Shown in pieces: positions 12,000-24,013 of a stretch of 64,000 nucleotides of DNA. The number at the start of each line of letters is the position of its first letter. The first letter of the stretch is position 1. The notes under the pieces are model-generated. The model searched no databases. It saw only the letters and a program-made list of their open reading frames with translations, and had not been told where the DNA came from. Source of the DNA: Clarkia xantiana subsp. parviflora (lineage: Eukaryota > Streptophyta > Magnoliopsida > Myrtales > Onagraceae). The position numbers and the translations under genes were made by a program. The stretch covers positions 13,896,090 through 13,960,089 of the forward strand of contig JAPTYO010000012.1 in NCBI GenBank assembly GCA_036873135.1, in the 5' to 3' direction.

Positions 12000-13430
12000 T
12001 GAGATTCAACTTTTGGAGAAAATAATTATTTATTCTCTAAAGTTCACAAATAGTGTCGAACAACGACGTTGAGAATGTGAACATACTCGAGAAGAGAGCA
12101 TATGCGACTGATAAAATCTCTAAGGCCATTTAAGCCATCGAGAGTGATAAAGTCGTCAAAAGTCGTTGAGACTATTAGGACCGTTGAGGTCGCTAAGTCG
12201 TTGAGACTACTATGACTAATCGAGATGGTCAAGGTGGTTAAACCTGTTAAGGCATCCGAAATTGATATGTTTGCTAAGGTGACTTTGGTCACCATGCCCA
12301 TTTTATCCGTTGAGGCTTATGGGGTCGTTGAATCCATTGTTGAAAATGAGAATAATAAATCGGTTAAAGCCGATTTAGTGTGTATGACAATTGTTATGAA
12401 AAATTTATTTTCTTGTTTAAACACTAATTATTACATTTGACATGTATGTAACTGTGAATAAACAAATCGATTGCACAACCATGAACCCTGACACGTATCT
12501 ACTCTGTGTCGTTTGTACACACAAGTTAGCCCCATGTGGGTCTGGTTTTGTTAAACCAAAATTAACCGTGCCCAGGTTTAGTTTCTGTCCAACAAAAAAA
12601 ATTATATTTGATTTTTGTAACTGAAGTGATTAAACTTAGTTACTGAAATTAGAAATTCAAATCAATTTTTGAATTTTAGTAATCCAAATTTGATGTCACA
12701 GATTGATTACTATTGTGGGGTCGAGTACCAAATACTCGGACTTCTAAAAAATCTCAAGGAGTTGGTCATAAGTCCAATGTTTGAACGCCACTAAATGAGA
12801 ATGTAGATAAAACTTGGTGGAAAACTCTAAATTTGGGAAAGACCACAATCTTCTCGATGTGGTCTATAAAATGCTAGAAAGTGATGCTATCGCATATACC
12901 GACACATTGATTACCGGGGTTGGACACTCATCTAGGCCGCCGTCTATGATGCCGGGAAAGTCGCTGTGACTTAATTCAGAAGTTGAAGTCAAAAGATAGA
13001 ATTCTTTTTGACAAAATCTGGAAAAAAAAATATGAAAAATGAAGTGTCTCTGTTGGGAGCACTCGAAATCCTCAAAAGAGATGTACGTTAAATACAGATA
13101 GACGAAAAGTTCAATTGAGATGAAGTGGAGTTACTTTATCTGTAATGGCGGTAGTGCCTAAAGTAAACATGAATAAAAATGTTTTTATATTGGCCGTTGT
13201 GCCTAAAGTGAACATGAAATAAGATTGTCCCTTCTTGTGCTGAATTCGTGGCATAATAATTTAGAACATGTTAATTACGATACCTTGCGGAGGTTATCTA
13301 ACACGGTTCATATTCCTAAATTCAAAATAGATCAAGAACTTAAATGTGAAATTTGCGTTGAAGCGAAACTTATTCGGTCGAATGGATTACCGAACTTCTT
13401 GGTCTAATACATAGCAAAGTTTGCGACTTA
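12000..13430 (+). pseudogene. Decayed copia gag and GAG-pre-integrase remnant
   Basis: The part before 13200 is broken in all frames and only loosely gag-like, with repeated GTCGTTGAG words near 12150-12210. At 13225-13407 a 60-codon open stretch resembles the GAG-pre-integrase domain: WHNNLEHVNYDTLRRL followed by CEICVEAK, the spaced His and Cys residues typical of the integrase zinc-binding region. It stops before the integrase core. No function is expected. Confidence 0.6.
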
Positions 13431-14599
13431 AAAAATGTCAAAACACGAGGCGGAAAAATAAATACTTCATTAACATCGTAGATGATAGTATAAAATATTG
13501 CTATGTATACTTGATGAAGGAAAAAAAATGAAACATTTAAATTTATGGTTTACTAACAATAAACTTGAGTTTCATCTAAATAAAATAATTTAATGTTTTC
13601 GCAGTGAGATATGTGGGAACGATGATCCTCTGCTTAGAAAATGTTTGCTTAAACATGATTTAATCCGTGTAGTTTTTGTAACGCATAAAACCCAGATTGA
13701 GTTGGGTCGCGATTTCAATCCAACTAGGCAACGTTTTACAGATTAGTTTTGGACTAATTTGTATTAATAATGTTGCCGACGGTCAAGGTTTTGTCTTAGT
13801 GAGTGAAAGGGTTGTCATTATGTATGTATTTGATAAAGATGATCGAATCCAACCGCAATCATTCATTCTTAAAACTTCGGGTAATTTTGGCACTTGCGGT
13901 ACAACGGGCCGACGCCGTTTATTGGTCTGAGGATCATACTGTTTTGAGAAACGCGGCGGTCTAATGGCCAAATTTGATCTCATATTGTTTTAAGGAAAAT
14001 ATTGATGTTTTGAAAGGTCTGGGGACCTACATTGATAAAATGATGATCCGAGGATCAATGATGATGCGTTTGAGAGTTTGTAATAACTTCATACCCAACT
14101 CGTATGTTAACACGTTAATTTTTCTGGAAGAAATTAAATAATGTGGTTGAGACCATGTTTGTTTTAGAGTTATGATTAATATGGGTAGCTATTTTAACTA
14201 ACAATTACCTTTTGAATAAGGTAACTCATAAGAATGAAGATAAACTATGTTTGAGTTGTGCCTTCAAATGTGGGGGTGTCTTGCTAAAATTTATGATACC
14301 TCTACGGAAAAGGCGCATACATGCCTTAAACTGCTGATTGCATTTTCATAGGGTATGCTCAGAACAGTAACGTGTATTGGTTTCTTCTGTTTGAATCGAA
14401 AGTGTCAGATATACACAAAGATACGTTAATGTAATCAAGAAATGCATTTTTCTTTGGAAAATGTATTTTTGGTTAAGTTTAGAGGAGAGGCAAGCATATG
14501 AGACTATAGAGGGAAAATAGTCAAGACCGAGAACATGGAGGGCATGTTGAGGTCGAGACAGAGGTTGAAACCGAGGTCGATCCCATTATGAGTAAAAGG

Positions 14600-15727
14600 G
14601 CGAGGACTGAAAAATCATATGGTACAGTTTTTCTAACCTATATGCTTGAAGCAGAACCTGAGACTTACCACGAAGCCGTTAACTCTTTTGAGAGAACTCT
14701 ATGAAAAGAGGTAATCAATAGTGAAATTGAATCCATCTTGCAGAAACACACTTGGGAGTTGGTGGATCTTCCGCCGAGAGGCAAACCGTTAGGCTACAAG
14801 TGGATATTCAAACGTAAAATTAAAGAAGATGGATCAATTGATAATTACAAAGATCGACTTGTGATAAAAGATTATAGACAAAAAGAATGACTGAATTATT
14901 TTGATATATTTTCTCCAGTAACTAGAATCACATTCATAAGGATGGTGCTTGCGATTGCGGCCTTATCTAGAAGCACAGCAAATATATGTGAAAACAGCTT
15001 TCTTACATGGAGATTTAGAGAAAGAAATCTACATGGAACAACCTGAGGGTTTCTCTGCGCGAGAGCAGGAAAAGAAAGTCTGTAAGCTTGTCAAATATTT
15101 ATATGGTCTAAGACAGGCGCCTAAACAATGACTTTATAAATTTGACAGTGTTTTATTGGAGAAATGTTTCAAAATAAATATGTACGAAAAATGTTTTACG
15201 TTGATGACATGCTAATCGTTGGAAATAACTATGAGGTAGTCCGGTCCACTGGACATATGTTGAATTCGAATATTGATATGAAAGACATGGATACTGTCGA
15301 TGTGATATTTGGATTAAAACTCATTAGATCATTGTAAGGTCTCATTCTAAGTCATACTCGTTATATTGAAAATATTTTGGATAAATTCAATAAAGATGAC
15401 ACGAACGAGGTCACTACTCCAATAGATACGAGTAAGTATTTTTCAAAGAACAATGGAGAATACTTTCCCCAAATTGAGTACGCTCGGATTATTGGAAGTG
15501 TTATGTACTTAATGTCATGCATTAGGCCAGATATTGCTCACGCTGTAAGTGTATTGAGTCAATATACGAGTAACCCTAGTGTTGACCACTGGAATGGGGT
15601 AATCATGTTACTTAGGTATCTTAGACATATTCGTGATGGTCTACAACGAGATATCCTTATGAGGTTACGTTTTCACCTTACGAGGTGCAACAGTGTCGTA
15701 GAAAATCCTCAAAACAAACAGTCATAG
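14600..15727 (+). pseudogene. Copia reverse transcriptase and RNase H remnant
   Basis: Reading across frames, the copia reverse-transcriptase order is clear: HTWELVDLPPRGKPLGYKWIF (about 14750-14812), then KTAFLHGDLEKEIYMEQPEGF (14985-15050), then YVDDMLIVGN (about 15198-15228) with the catalytic YVDD box. The C-terminal part at 15377-15727 reads [23 protein letters not shown]. In-frame stops at about 14702, 14888 and 15129, with shifts between segments, show it is dead. Confidence 0.8.
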
Positions 15728-16952
15728 CCAGATCAACTATCAAGTCTGAGTTATTGTACTGGAGATATGTGCTGAAGATGCAGAATGACTACGCCATTTT
15801 CTCGAGGATTTTACAAATTGGCCAAAACATGTGTTAGTGCAAAAATTGATGAGTTTGTTTTTAGTTTAATCCAAATTAAATCCAATCTAATGAAAGTTTT
15901 AATATTTTGTTTAAGAGACTAGGTTAAAGCGGAAATAAGTGGTGCACCCCTCATTTGTCCTGAAAACCTTTGTTAGAGGTCAGAAAATGGGACACTTTGC
16001 GAACCTGTGTCCACAAAAGAATCAATCTAAATTTAGTTGTTTGATTAACAAAATTATTCCTGCATGAAATGATATTCTGAGGACTGTGATGATTTGAGAA
16101 CATTGATGCAACGTTGCAGTAATCAATCTGTATAACACAGTATAACTTATATAATGGAATGTTTAGACGTATACGTCATAGACATTATAATTCCATTAGA
16201 CAGTTGCTCTCAAATATATATATATTGTGCTTGATGTAGTAAAGTCGGCATATAAATAGCGGATCCGCTACCCGAAAGGGTTAAACTGAGAGTTATTTGG
16301 TCAAGTGTCGAAGGGAATGGGGCTAAAGCCCGTGTAGGAAACACTCTTGAGAAGGAGAACTCAACCATGATGACTGGAGATCCCAAGAACTTGGTTCAAT
16401 GGGACAACCTAATCACAAGAGTGATTGTGGTCACTGTGGTGGTCAAACCCCGAGCCCATTCCTATGATGCAAATAGTGATGGAGATAAGGTTAAGCTTTT
16501 GCCTTTGTTGATCTTCAAGCATCGGTTAAACCGAGCATAGTAAATGCAAACTACTTAATTGGAATCACATACTATGCAAAGCTTTTAATGATTCATAAGG
16601 AGAACTCAGAGTCGTGATGATGCTCTTGAGACATACCTATGCGAGTGATAAGTGGGGCCGCTTCGAAAGGAATTGTTGAGGGCCCAATTCTTAGAAACGC
16701 TTGCGGAAACAGGCGAGTGATTCAGGGTCTAGGGATCACAGGCGTGAACCGAACTATGCTAGGAAGGTATCTGTGTAGGTTATGTAGTCATATACACCAA
16801 CGACAGTCGGTTCAAGGACATCACGTCTACCGACCAGTCAGTAGAGAATGCATGATCTCACATGAGATAGGTTCAAAGGGGTTACCCCTACCTATCATTT
16901 GCAGGTATTGACCGTTGAACTCAATTTTCGTGTCTAAATTTCTAATTTCCTT
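15728..16952 (+). other. 3' untranslated region of copia element
   Basis: About 1.2 kb between the end of the RNase H remnant and the purine tract hold no supported gene. Phrases such as GAACTCAACCATGATGACTG look like the long 3' leader-type region seen in some copia lineages. The 90-codon open frame at 16639-16911 has no recognisable domain. Confidence 0.5.
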
Positions 16953-16965
16953 TCATGTGGGGGAT
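16953..16965 (+). promoter_or_regulatory. Polypurine tract of copia element
   Basis: ATGTGGGGGAT immediately precedes the TG of the 3' LTR at 16966, the expected place for plus-strand DNA priming. Confidence 0.8.
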
Positions 16966-17987
16966 TGTTAGAAAATTTGGGCTATTTTTTTTAATTAAAT
17001 GATTTTTTGGGCTAATGTTTTAAAACCATTTTTTAATTTGAGTTCAACTCTTTATTTAGCCCAATTTTTTAGTGAAGTGAAATTGTGAAAGGATACCACA
17101 TGGAATACTTTAACTCTCCTCCTCCATTCTCCTCTCCTATATAAATGAGTTTCCATCTTCACTTTTTTGTAGAATGAAAAAAAAAAAAAAAAAATTCTAC
17201 CATGCTCCAATAGCACCATGCTTTTGGTTTTTTTTATTACTATGGTTGACTTAATTGTAACATATGTAAAACTTTAAAAGTATGAATATGAAATTTTTTA
17301 ACCACACCTAATATTTGCATCATACTATTAGTAATATCGATTTCCCTCTAGGGTTCACCTTTAGACCAATAGAAAAATACAGAAAAAGTATCAAAATCAT
17401 GGTTCTCTTAGAGCATGATAGAAAGATCCAAAAAAATGTGATATCTTCCTTTTGGTTGAGTATCCAATATTTTTCGGAATCCATGTTATATTTTGCTCCT
17501 CCTCCGTTCTTCGTGTTGTCGAATTGCAGAGTTCTTCCTAAGTTGATTTCGACTTATGTCGTGTTCAACATTTCTAGTTATTATTTAGTCGTTGTCGTCG
17601 GCTTTCCTGTTCTTTGTTTGAGTTCAGGTATTGAGTTCGGTTCGGTCGAACGTGTTTTGTGCACAACACGATTCGATGACACTGTTGAATCCTGGGAGGC
17701 GATCGCCTCTTGTATAAACCTCTTTGCATAACCCGAGGGTGGGGAGGGATGAAATTGCCTTAATGAGACTGTGATCCGCACGGGCCTCAGTATAAAAATA
17801 TGTATTCGTGTTCTTGTCAATTTTACGTAAAATATCAAATTAGCGTATTTCTTGCATGATAATTGGAGTAATTACTTATAAGTAACCGAAATTTGACTAA
17901 TTGCATTTTAGTCATTACATTTTAGAATATTGCGTTTTAGTCTTCGGATTTTGTAAATTTGCATATTTACCCTCATTAATTCCAACA
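16966..17987 (+). repeat. 3' LTR of copia element, carrying an insertion
   Basis: Matches the 5' LTR but is 229 bp longer. The extra sequence lies inside at about 17195-17423. It is followed by the duplication TAATA. Confidence 0.9.
17195..17423. mobile_element. MITE inserted in copia 3' LTR
   Basis: The segment absent from the 5' LTR has diverged terminal inverted repeats of about 30 bp: TTCTACCATGCTCC...GCACCATGCTTTT at the left mirrors AAAATCATGG...GAGCATGATAGAA at the right. Its 229-bp length equals the LTR length difference. It lands next to an A-run, so the target duplication is masked. Confidence 0.7.
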
Positions 17988-17992
17988 TAATA

Positions 17993-18631
17993 TACGTAAT
18001 TATTTAAATTTTCGATGATCACAAGCATACTATTAATTATACTTTAACACCCTCTTTTAAAAAAGATATTTCCGAACAACAGTTTACGGCAATTCACTAT
18101 CAGTGTAATCTATATTCATACCAATTCACATTGACCTTTTTTAATAGGATGTTTCACATAAATAACATCAATCAACAGGATTTAACATGCACGTTATGAT
18201 AATATTAGATATTTAAATGCACGTCTTAAACAACTTTAACCAAAGCTAGATTTAAGCGACTTTGAGAACATGCACTTCTATTAAGAAACAATAAGTCGGT
18301 AAATTTTACATAATTTCACTTATCTCCAAAATAAATTTAAAATGAGTAAAAATATCTACAAATTAGGTATCATACTACTAGAAAATGTCATATTAAAATC
18401 CTCTAAATTACAATAGTATTCAAAACTTAAATCAAATCAATTAGATTGAATAAAACCAATATAATTTAATTAATCAAGTAAAGATGAAATTCACCTACCA
18501 TCTTTTTCCGAATAGCGATTAAGATTATTCCACGATACATCTTTGAGGAGAGCGTCTTCAGTTATAATATAAGATTTCTTTTAAAATCCAGTTAATTCGT
18601 ATAAATGGTAATTAATTTAATAGTATCTATA
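17993..18631. other. AT-rich spacer, no gene seen
   Basis: Between the copia element and the candidate Helitron 5' end, nothing coding or repeated was recognised. Confidence 0.5.
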
Positions 18632-18967
18632 TCTACTATACTATATTAATTCGGTATCGGAAGCCCTGTGACTGACACGTGGACAGTATGTCCAGTCAGC
18701 ATTTCCTAATTTAATAGGGGTTCTCTAAATTTAGATACATAATATTGATTGATTGAAATTTAAGAAGTATTTTTATTTTCAATTTTGTTCTTTACGCAAT
18801 TTAAAGAAATAAATTAATTAAAAGTTTCCTTTTAAATAGCAAATCTATACAGTTTGGCTCCGGAAGACCATAGGCCGTCACGTAAGCAAGATATATAAAG
18901 TAAGAAATATAAAGTAATAAATAATAAAAGAAACATTATTATGTATATACCTAAATAAATGACACGT

Positions 18968-18999
<32 letters not shown>

Positions 19000-19176
19000 T
19001 GATTATACTCTTCTTAAGGAAAGATGCATGTTATATTAATTAAACAATATATATTATCGTATTAAAGCTTGATACGTTTTTAGCTAAAATGCTATATATA
19101 TAAATAAGGTTGATATTATAGATAGTAATAAAAATAATATATTGATGAGGGTTTAGATTGTTATGGATATATATAT

Positions 19177-19914
19177 TGTTGGATCACGGGCGAAGCTCCG
19201 TTACGTCCTTGACGGAAAGCTTGGACTCCTGGGCTCCGCGTAATCCTGCAAAAGGGGATAACCTGGGTGGTGACCCAGAATCCCTCTCCGATGCTTAAAT
19301 GAGTATACAATCAATGGGGTGGCAGCAGTATTCTAAGTGCGTATTAGAGAGTATCAGTTTTCTGGGGTAACTTCCTCCTTTATATATAAGGAGAAGTTGC
19401 CCAGCTACCTGTGGCCATGCTTGGCCGTTGTACCCATGATTCAGTGTATCTCGCCACGATTCCGTATATCTCGGTTGGGATTTCATATATCTCGCCCCAC
19501 GCTCCGCGTATCTTACCCATACTCCGCGTGTCTCGGGCACGCCCTGCGTATCTCGGGGGATTTATCTTCATCTCTAACCGTCTCCCACTACTCTATCTAG
19601 TAGGCGGGTTTCTCGGTCTTTATCCTCTGATCACAAGTCCCGACTCCTGTCGGAGACTCCAGAGTTGTCTCATTCTAGATCACCACCCAGGACCTTCAGT
19701 CTCTACGGGACAGGTCCAGCCTCTGCGGGGCTTTATTATCGGGGCCTACTCAGAGGCTTCTTGTCGGGAGCATTCAGCTCATATATCGAGACCACTAAAG
19801 TCGGGCCCTTTCATACTGGGCCTCTGGACCTTCCAGGCTTTTCGCGAGGCCCACTGGACCTACTCGCCGTCCATTGGCTGTTACCGGGGCTAACGATTAC
19901 ATCGGAACCCATCA
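19177..19914 (-). repeat. 3' LTR of gypsy element
   Basis: 738 bp, TG...CA ends on either strand; same length as 29722-30459 with 12 substitutions and no indels. It lies downstream of pol on the minus strand and next to the polypurine tract, so it is the 3' LTR. Confidence 0.93.
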
Positions 19915-19930
19915 TTTGCCCCCAAGACAT
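19915..19930 (-). promoter_or_regulatory. Polypurine tract of gypsy element
   Basis: Read on the minus strand this is ATGTCTTGGGGGCAAA, ending directly at the LTR. It is the expected plus-strand primer and fixes the element's orientation. Confidence 0.8.
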
Positions 19931-20434
19931 GGGGGACTTTTAGTTCGTCGTGTCTTTCAGCTCAGATCTTCTGACCTCGCTGTCGGAGGCTTTTGTCTTC
20001 ATACCTCCCGATACCACCGTCGGGGGCTTTTATCTTTACGTTTCTTGATACCTCAGTCGGAGGCTTTTGCCTTGCACGCAATCGTTGTATGACAGAGTTT
20101 CTCACTCATGATTGCCTTGGGCCCACCAGACCCCATGGGCAGTTGCCAAATCCGAGGAGACTCCTCGGTTACTGTAGCATTAAATGCCTAGGGATAAGGA
20201 AACGACGTTTAAACCGGCGTGACTGTTGCTTTCTGAAAAAGCAGCTGTGACGTCACGCACGTCCTTTCCGTACCTATAATCTCGGCGATTAAGATCGTGT
20301 CGTTTCCTCTTCAACGGTGGAAATCAAGCCCATCCAGCTGTCTCTTCCGTACCGTCTTCATGATTTCAACGGTTGTGATCAAATCGTTTCGTCTTCAACG
20401 GTCAAGATTAAGTCCCTCCAGTTGTCCTTTTGCT

Positions 20435-20441
20435 TATAAAA
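20435..20441 (+). promoter_or_regulatory. Putative TATA box of antisense retroelement gene
   Basis: TATAAAA lies 157 bp before the small first coding exon at 20598, followed by a pyrimidine-rich leader (CACTTCTTCTGCACTCTCTC). The antisense gene thus seems to have a promoter of its own, separate from the LTR. Confidence 0.6.
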
Positions 20442-20597
20442 GATAAAACCCTGGCATTATTCACTTCTTCTGCACTCTCTCGATTTCAGCCATTCTTGCA
20501 TTCGAAGCTTCTTCTCCAAGCTCTTCCTGCTGTTCAAGTGATCCAAGGCCTTCAACCCTTCCGATCTTCCTTCATTTTACCTCTCCGATCTCCAATC

Positions 20598-23270
20598 ATG
20601 TCTGGTAAGGACTTTCTTCTATGTTTTCGTGATTTACTTGCTGTTTGCTCTCCTTTTCTCAAATCTTCTTGTTTGCAACCGTTTTAGACGAAGCTACTTC
20701 TGAGGCTAGGGCTCCTTTCACTTTCGAATTTGTTGTCAATGAGATTTCTGAGGCTTCATATGAGGTTGCCCTTAGAGAGGGGTGTATCACCTCCGATTGG
20801 GAACCTCGCTTCCCGTATGAGTCTCAACCTGCCGTCAGAAGGAAGCACATCGTTACGCCTCCTCGGGCAGGGGAAGTGTTCGTCTCCGCCGGACAAATAA
20901 GCGCGGGGATTCGGTTCCCCTTCTGCGGAAATTTGGTGGAGATGTGCAACTTCTACCAAACGCACCCTTGTACCTTCTCTCCACACGCCATCCGCGTGTG
21001 GAATGCCTTTCAACTCCTATGCCACCGCCAGCAGTGGACGTACAGTCTACTACTTTTCCGCACCTTCTACGGCATGAAGTGCAACAAGACTGGTGTCTGC
21101 TCCTTCTCCCCCCGACTCCCCAAGTGGACAAAGGAGCAACTTTCAAGTTTCGGCTGGGATAGCGAAACTTGGAAGTTCCACAAAGATCGGGTGCTGATTC
21201 GCGACTCGGGTTCCGACAACAGCGGATGGAAGAAGTACTACTTCTTCGTCCAACACAGCTCTGTCCCGTGGCCTCAGCGGGAGGTCGTGGCGGACCCTGC
21301 CCCCAAGCTCCTAGACTATGCTGAGGATGACCTCAACACTGTCCAAATGGTTCAGCTCTATCGTTGGGGAGACAACTTCATACCCCTCGATGCCAACAAG
21401 CTCCAGAAGGACTTGATTAGTATCGGAGTCCGACTCCTTGACTCTGTTTCCAAAGATTTGGTCATCTGGGTAATATTTCTAACTATCTTATCTTTTACCT
21501 TTGCAGCCAAGAAGGCTTCTCTGCTGACTCATCTCATTATGAAGCAGGGCGAGACTGATGCCGTCCAGAGTGGCTCCAAGCGGAAGCGAAAGCTGGTGAA
21601 GAAGGGTTCTTCCTCTTCCGCTCCTCTGTCTGCTGCTCCTCCCACTGAAGAGCAAGTCGGGGCCAAGAAGGCTAGGAGGGAGGAGATAGATCGGGCTTTC
21701 GGGGCCACTACCGTCGAGAAAGGTAAGCGCGTTCGTCGTGCAATTAAAAGATATAAGAAATTGGTTCCCAAGGAGTTTATCCCCGCTGATCGGGAATCGC
21801 GGGTTCGGGAAATTAAATACATCCTTCAAGGAGAAGTCCCCCGCGTTCTCAAGGCGGGATATTACAACTTCTTTGGGAAAGACCAGCATGTTGAACGTCA
21901 AATTCTCTGGTGTCCTGGCGGAATTCTTCCTGACCATGTTCGTCCTGCCACCGCAGGTCCCTCGGAGACTCCTGCTCCGACGGAGGCTGTCATTCCAGCG
22001 GAGACTGCGGCTCCGCAAGAACTGATGCTGGAGGATGTCCCGGCGGATGCTCAGTTCCGTCGGGTGACTGATTTGGAGGCCTCTCCTTCTGTCGAAGAGC
22101 CTGATGAGGGGGGCCTGCTTCCCCGCGGAAGGTCGGGGTCAAGGAGCATGAGGCCCGCCGTGAGGGACATGTCCCGGAGTCCTCCTCCTGCTTTCCGCAC
22201 TCCTACCCCCGAGCCTCCTCCGACTGAGGTAGCTCCTCCCACCGATGATGCCGAGGCTATCCCTCGTCTTCCGATGGATGATGTTTACAAGATCTACACC
22301 TCCGACCAGGCGGCGATTCCCTGGCGTCCGATCGAATCCCTCCACGGGTTTTCGATCCGACGGGATAATCTTCAGCCCGACTTGGCCCTGCATCTGCTGG
22401 CAGGGTCAATTCCTCCCGCTTTGAGATTGCCGCTTTGCTTGACACGGGAGGACATCGAAGAGGAGTTCCGCGCTATGGCCGTCCGTCGGATGGAGGTAAT
22501 ACCTTACCTTTTCTTGTTTTCTTCCTTATCCCTGCTTTCGACCATCGAATTCTTATCTTTTTTTCCCTTCGCCTTAGGAAACTGCGGACCAGCAGCGTTG
22601 TTTCGCCATCGCCTTAGCTCTGAAGAGTGCTTTGGAGGAGGCTGAAGCTAAGTCGGACCCTGATGCATTAGCCAAGCTTCAGGTGGAGCTCGACGAGGCA
22701 GTGGCGACCAAGAACAAGATGGCCAAGGAGAAAGCTCTCCTAGACGAGATGACTTCGAGCCTGCTCAAGAAGGTCCACGATCATGAGGCTGTCATGCGTC
22801 GGGAGCGGAAGATGGTCCAGGTGGAGCAGCAGCGGAATGAGGCGGAGAAGAAGCAGCTCATTCGCGAGAAGGACGTCTTCGCGGATCTTCTCGCGGAGGC
22901 CAATGCGGGGTTCGAGGCGGAGAGGGTTGAGTTCTCTGCCAAGCTGGCTGAGGCAAAGGCTCAAGGCCTCGAGGAGGGCCGCGAGGAAGGTCTCCAGCAA
23001 GGTCGTGAGGAGGGCCACCTACAGGGCCGCGGGGAGTATCGGAACTCTGAAGAATTCAAGGTGGCTGTTGTAGAGTTCTGCAAGTCCGAGGTGGAGGATG
23101 TGTTGTACAACGCTGTCGAGGAACTCTACACAGCCTACGCGGATTCCATTGACTTCACGAAGTCCGAGACTCTTGCCCCCGTCGCGGAGAAGTATTTCAA
23201 CCTCCCCGCGGAGAGTGAAGAGGCCGCTACCGTGGACCCGACTCCGCCAGCTGCGGAGCCTTCTGCCTAG
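20598..23270 (+). CDS. Antisense extra ORF of Tat-type gypsy element (putative gypsy-type transposon domain)
   Basis: Exons: 20598-20604 (ATG TCT G), 20688-22495 and 22578-23270, joined by GT-AG introns 20605-20687 and 22496-22577 that keep frame. The 835-residue product has no internal stop. Residues about 1-200 (FVVNEISEASYEVALREG, FYQTHPCTFSPHAIRVWNAF, GWKKYYFFV) resemble the plant domain called putative gypsy type transposon (Transposase_28). A basic, Ser/Pro-rich middle includes KRKRKLVKKGSSSSAP. The C-terminal 230 residues are a long Glu/Lys/Arg coiled coil with a repeat EEGREEGLQQGREEGHLQGR. The gene lies opposite to gag-pol, between integrase and 3' LTR, a layout known for Tat elements. 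Its function is unknown. A 42-nt in-frame GT...AG stretch (21470-21511) is too short to trust as an intron. Confidence 0.8.
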
Positions 23271-24013
23271 GCCCCTCCGAACCTTGCTCCCTCCGATGCT
23301 GCTGAGGATCCATCTTCCAACAAGGACCAAGTCTAATGTTACATCTTTTTAGTCCTTATAGTCTTTCTCCTTTGTCTTTTATATCAGAACTCCTAGGCCT
23401 TCGAGCCTTTATCTAAGGAATTTCTTTCATCTGTTTTGGTTTCGATAATCATTTGCACTTATTCAAAGCGGCTTTAAATTCGTTACTCAGAACGTTCCGA
23501 TGCACCATTTGAGATGACTACATACGTCCTTCCGACGCTTAACTCGGGACTTTACCATTTAAGGTTTCTCGTCCAATCGGGACTTCACCACTTAAGGTTT
23601 CTCATCCAATCGGGACTTCACCACTTAAGGTTTCTCGTCCAATCGCACATTATTAAGATGATTCCATCGTACCCTTTGAGGATCGCGTCTCTTCAGACGA
23701 CTTTAGCCATACCCTTCCAGGGCTTTTATTGCGTCTTTACCAGACGGCTTAATCGTACCCTTTGAGGCTTTTTGCCGCGTCATATAGACGACTTATGCAG
23801 ACCTGTTAAGGCTTTTTCGTACCCGTTAAGGCTTTTGGCCGCATCATATAGACGACTTACGCGGACCCATCAGGTCCTTTTCGTACCTAGGCTTTTGGTT
23901 GCATCATAAAGACGACTTACTTGTACCCCGTAGGGCTTTTGTCCGTACCTGTTAAGGATTTTGTCGCGTCATCGGATTGATAGACAACTTGCGCCATTCG
24001 CGGCGACTTAATA
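23271..24013 (+). repeat. Repeat-rich region between antisense gene and integrase
   Basis: After the antisense gene come three near-identical 33-bp units (about 23546-23645, core CACTTAAGGTTTCTCGTCC). Then follow looser repeats of CGCATCATATAGACGACTTA and TACCCGTTAAGGCTTTT to about 23960. Nothing coding is seen. It probably serves as 3' untranslated sequence for both convergent genes. Confidence 0.7.

Larger units (their letters stand above)
11152..17987 (+). mobile_element. Ty1/copia LTR retrotransposon, decayed
   Basis: Two matching terminal repeats begin TGTTAGAAAATTTGGGC and end CATTAATTCCAACA. The whole is flanked by the 5-bp duplication TAATA (11147-11151 and 17988-17992). A purine-rich tract sits right before the second LTR. 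Between the LTRs lie remnants of copia pol in the plus orientation: GAG-pre-integrase, reverse transcriptase and RNase H. Many stops and shifts interrupt them, and the LTRs differ visibly, so the insertion is old and cannot encode its own proteins. Confidence 0.9.

Noticed and set aside
16639..16911. 90-codon open frame in copia 3' region
   Set aside because: No domain, lies between RNase H remnant and polypurine tract.
19411..19893. 160-codon open frame, repeated at 29956-30438
   Set aside because: Both copies are inside the gypsy LTRs and arise from LTR sequence; no domain, no independent gene structure.
20853..23330. Several minus-strand open frames opposite the antisense gene
   Set aside because: Shadows of the GC-rich plus-strand coding sequence; no domains and no fit to gag-pol.
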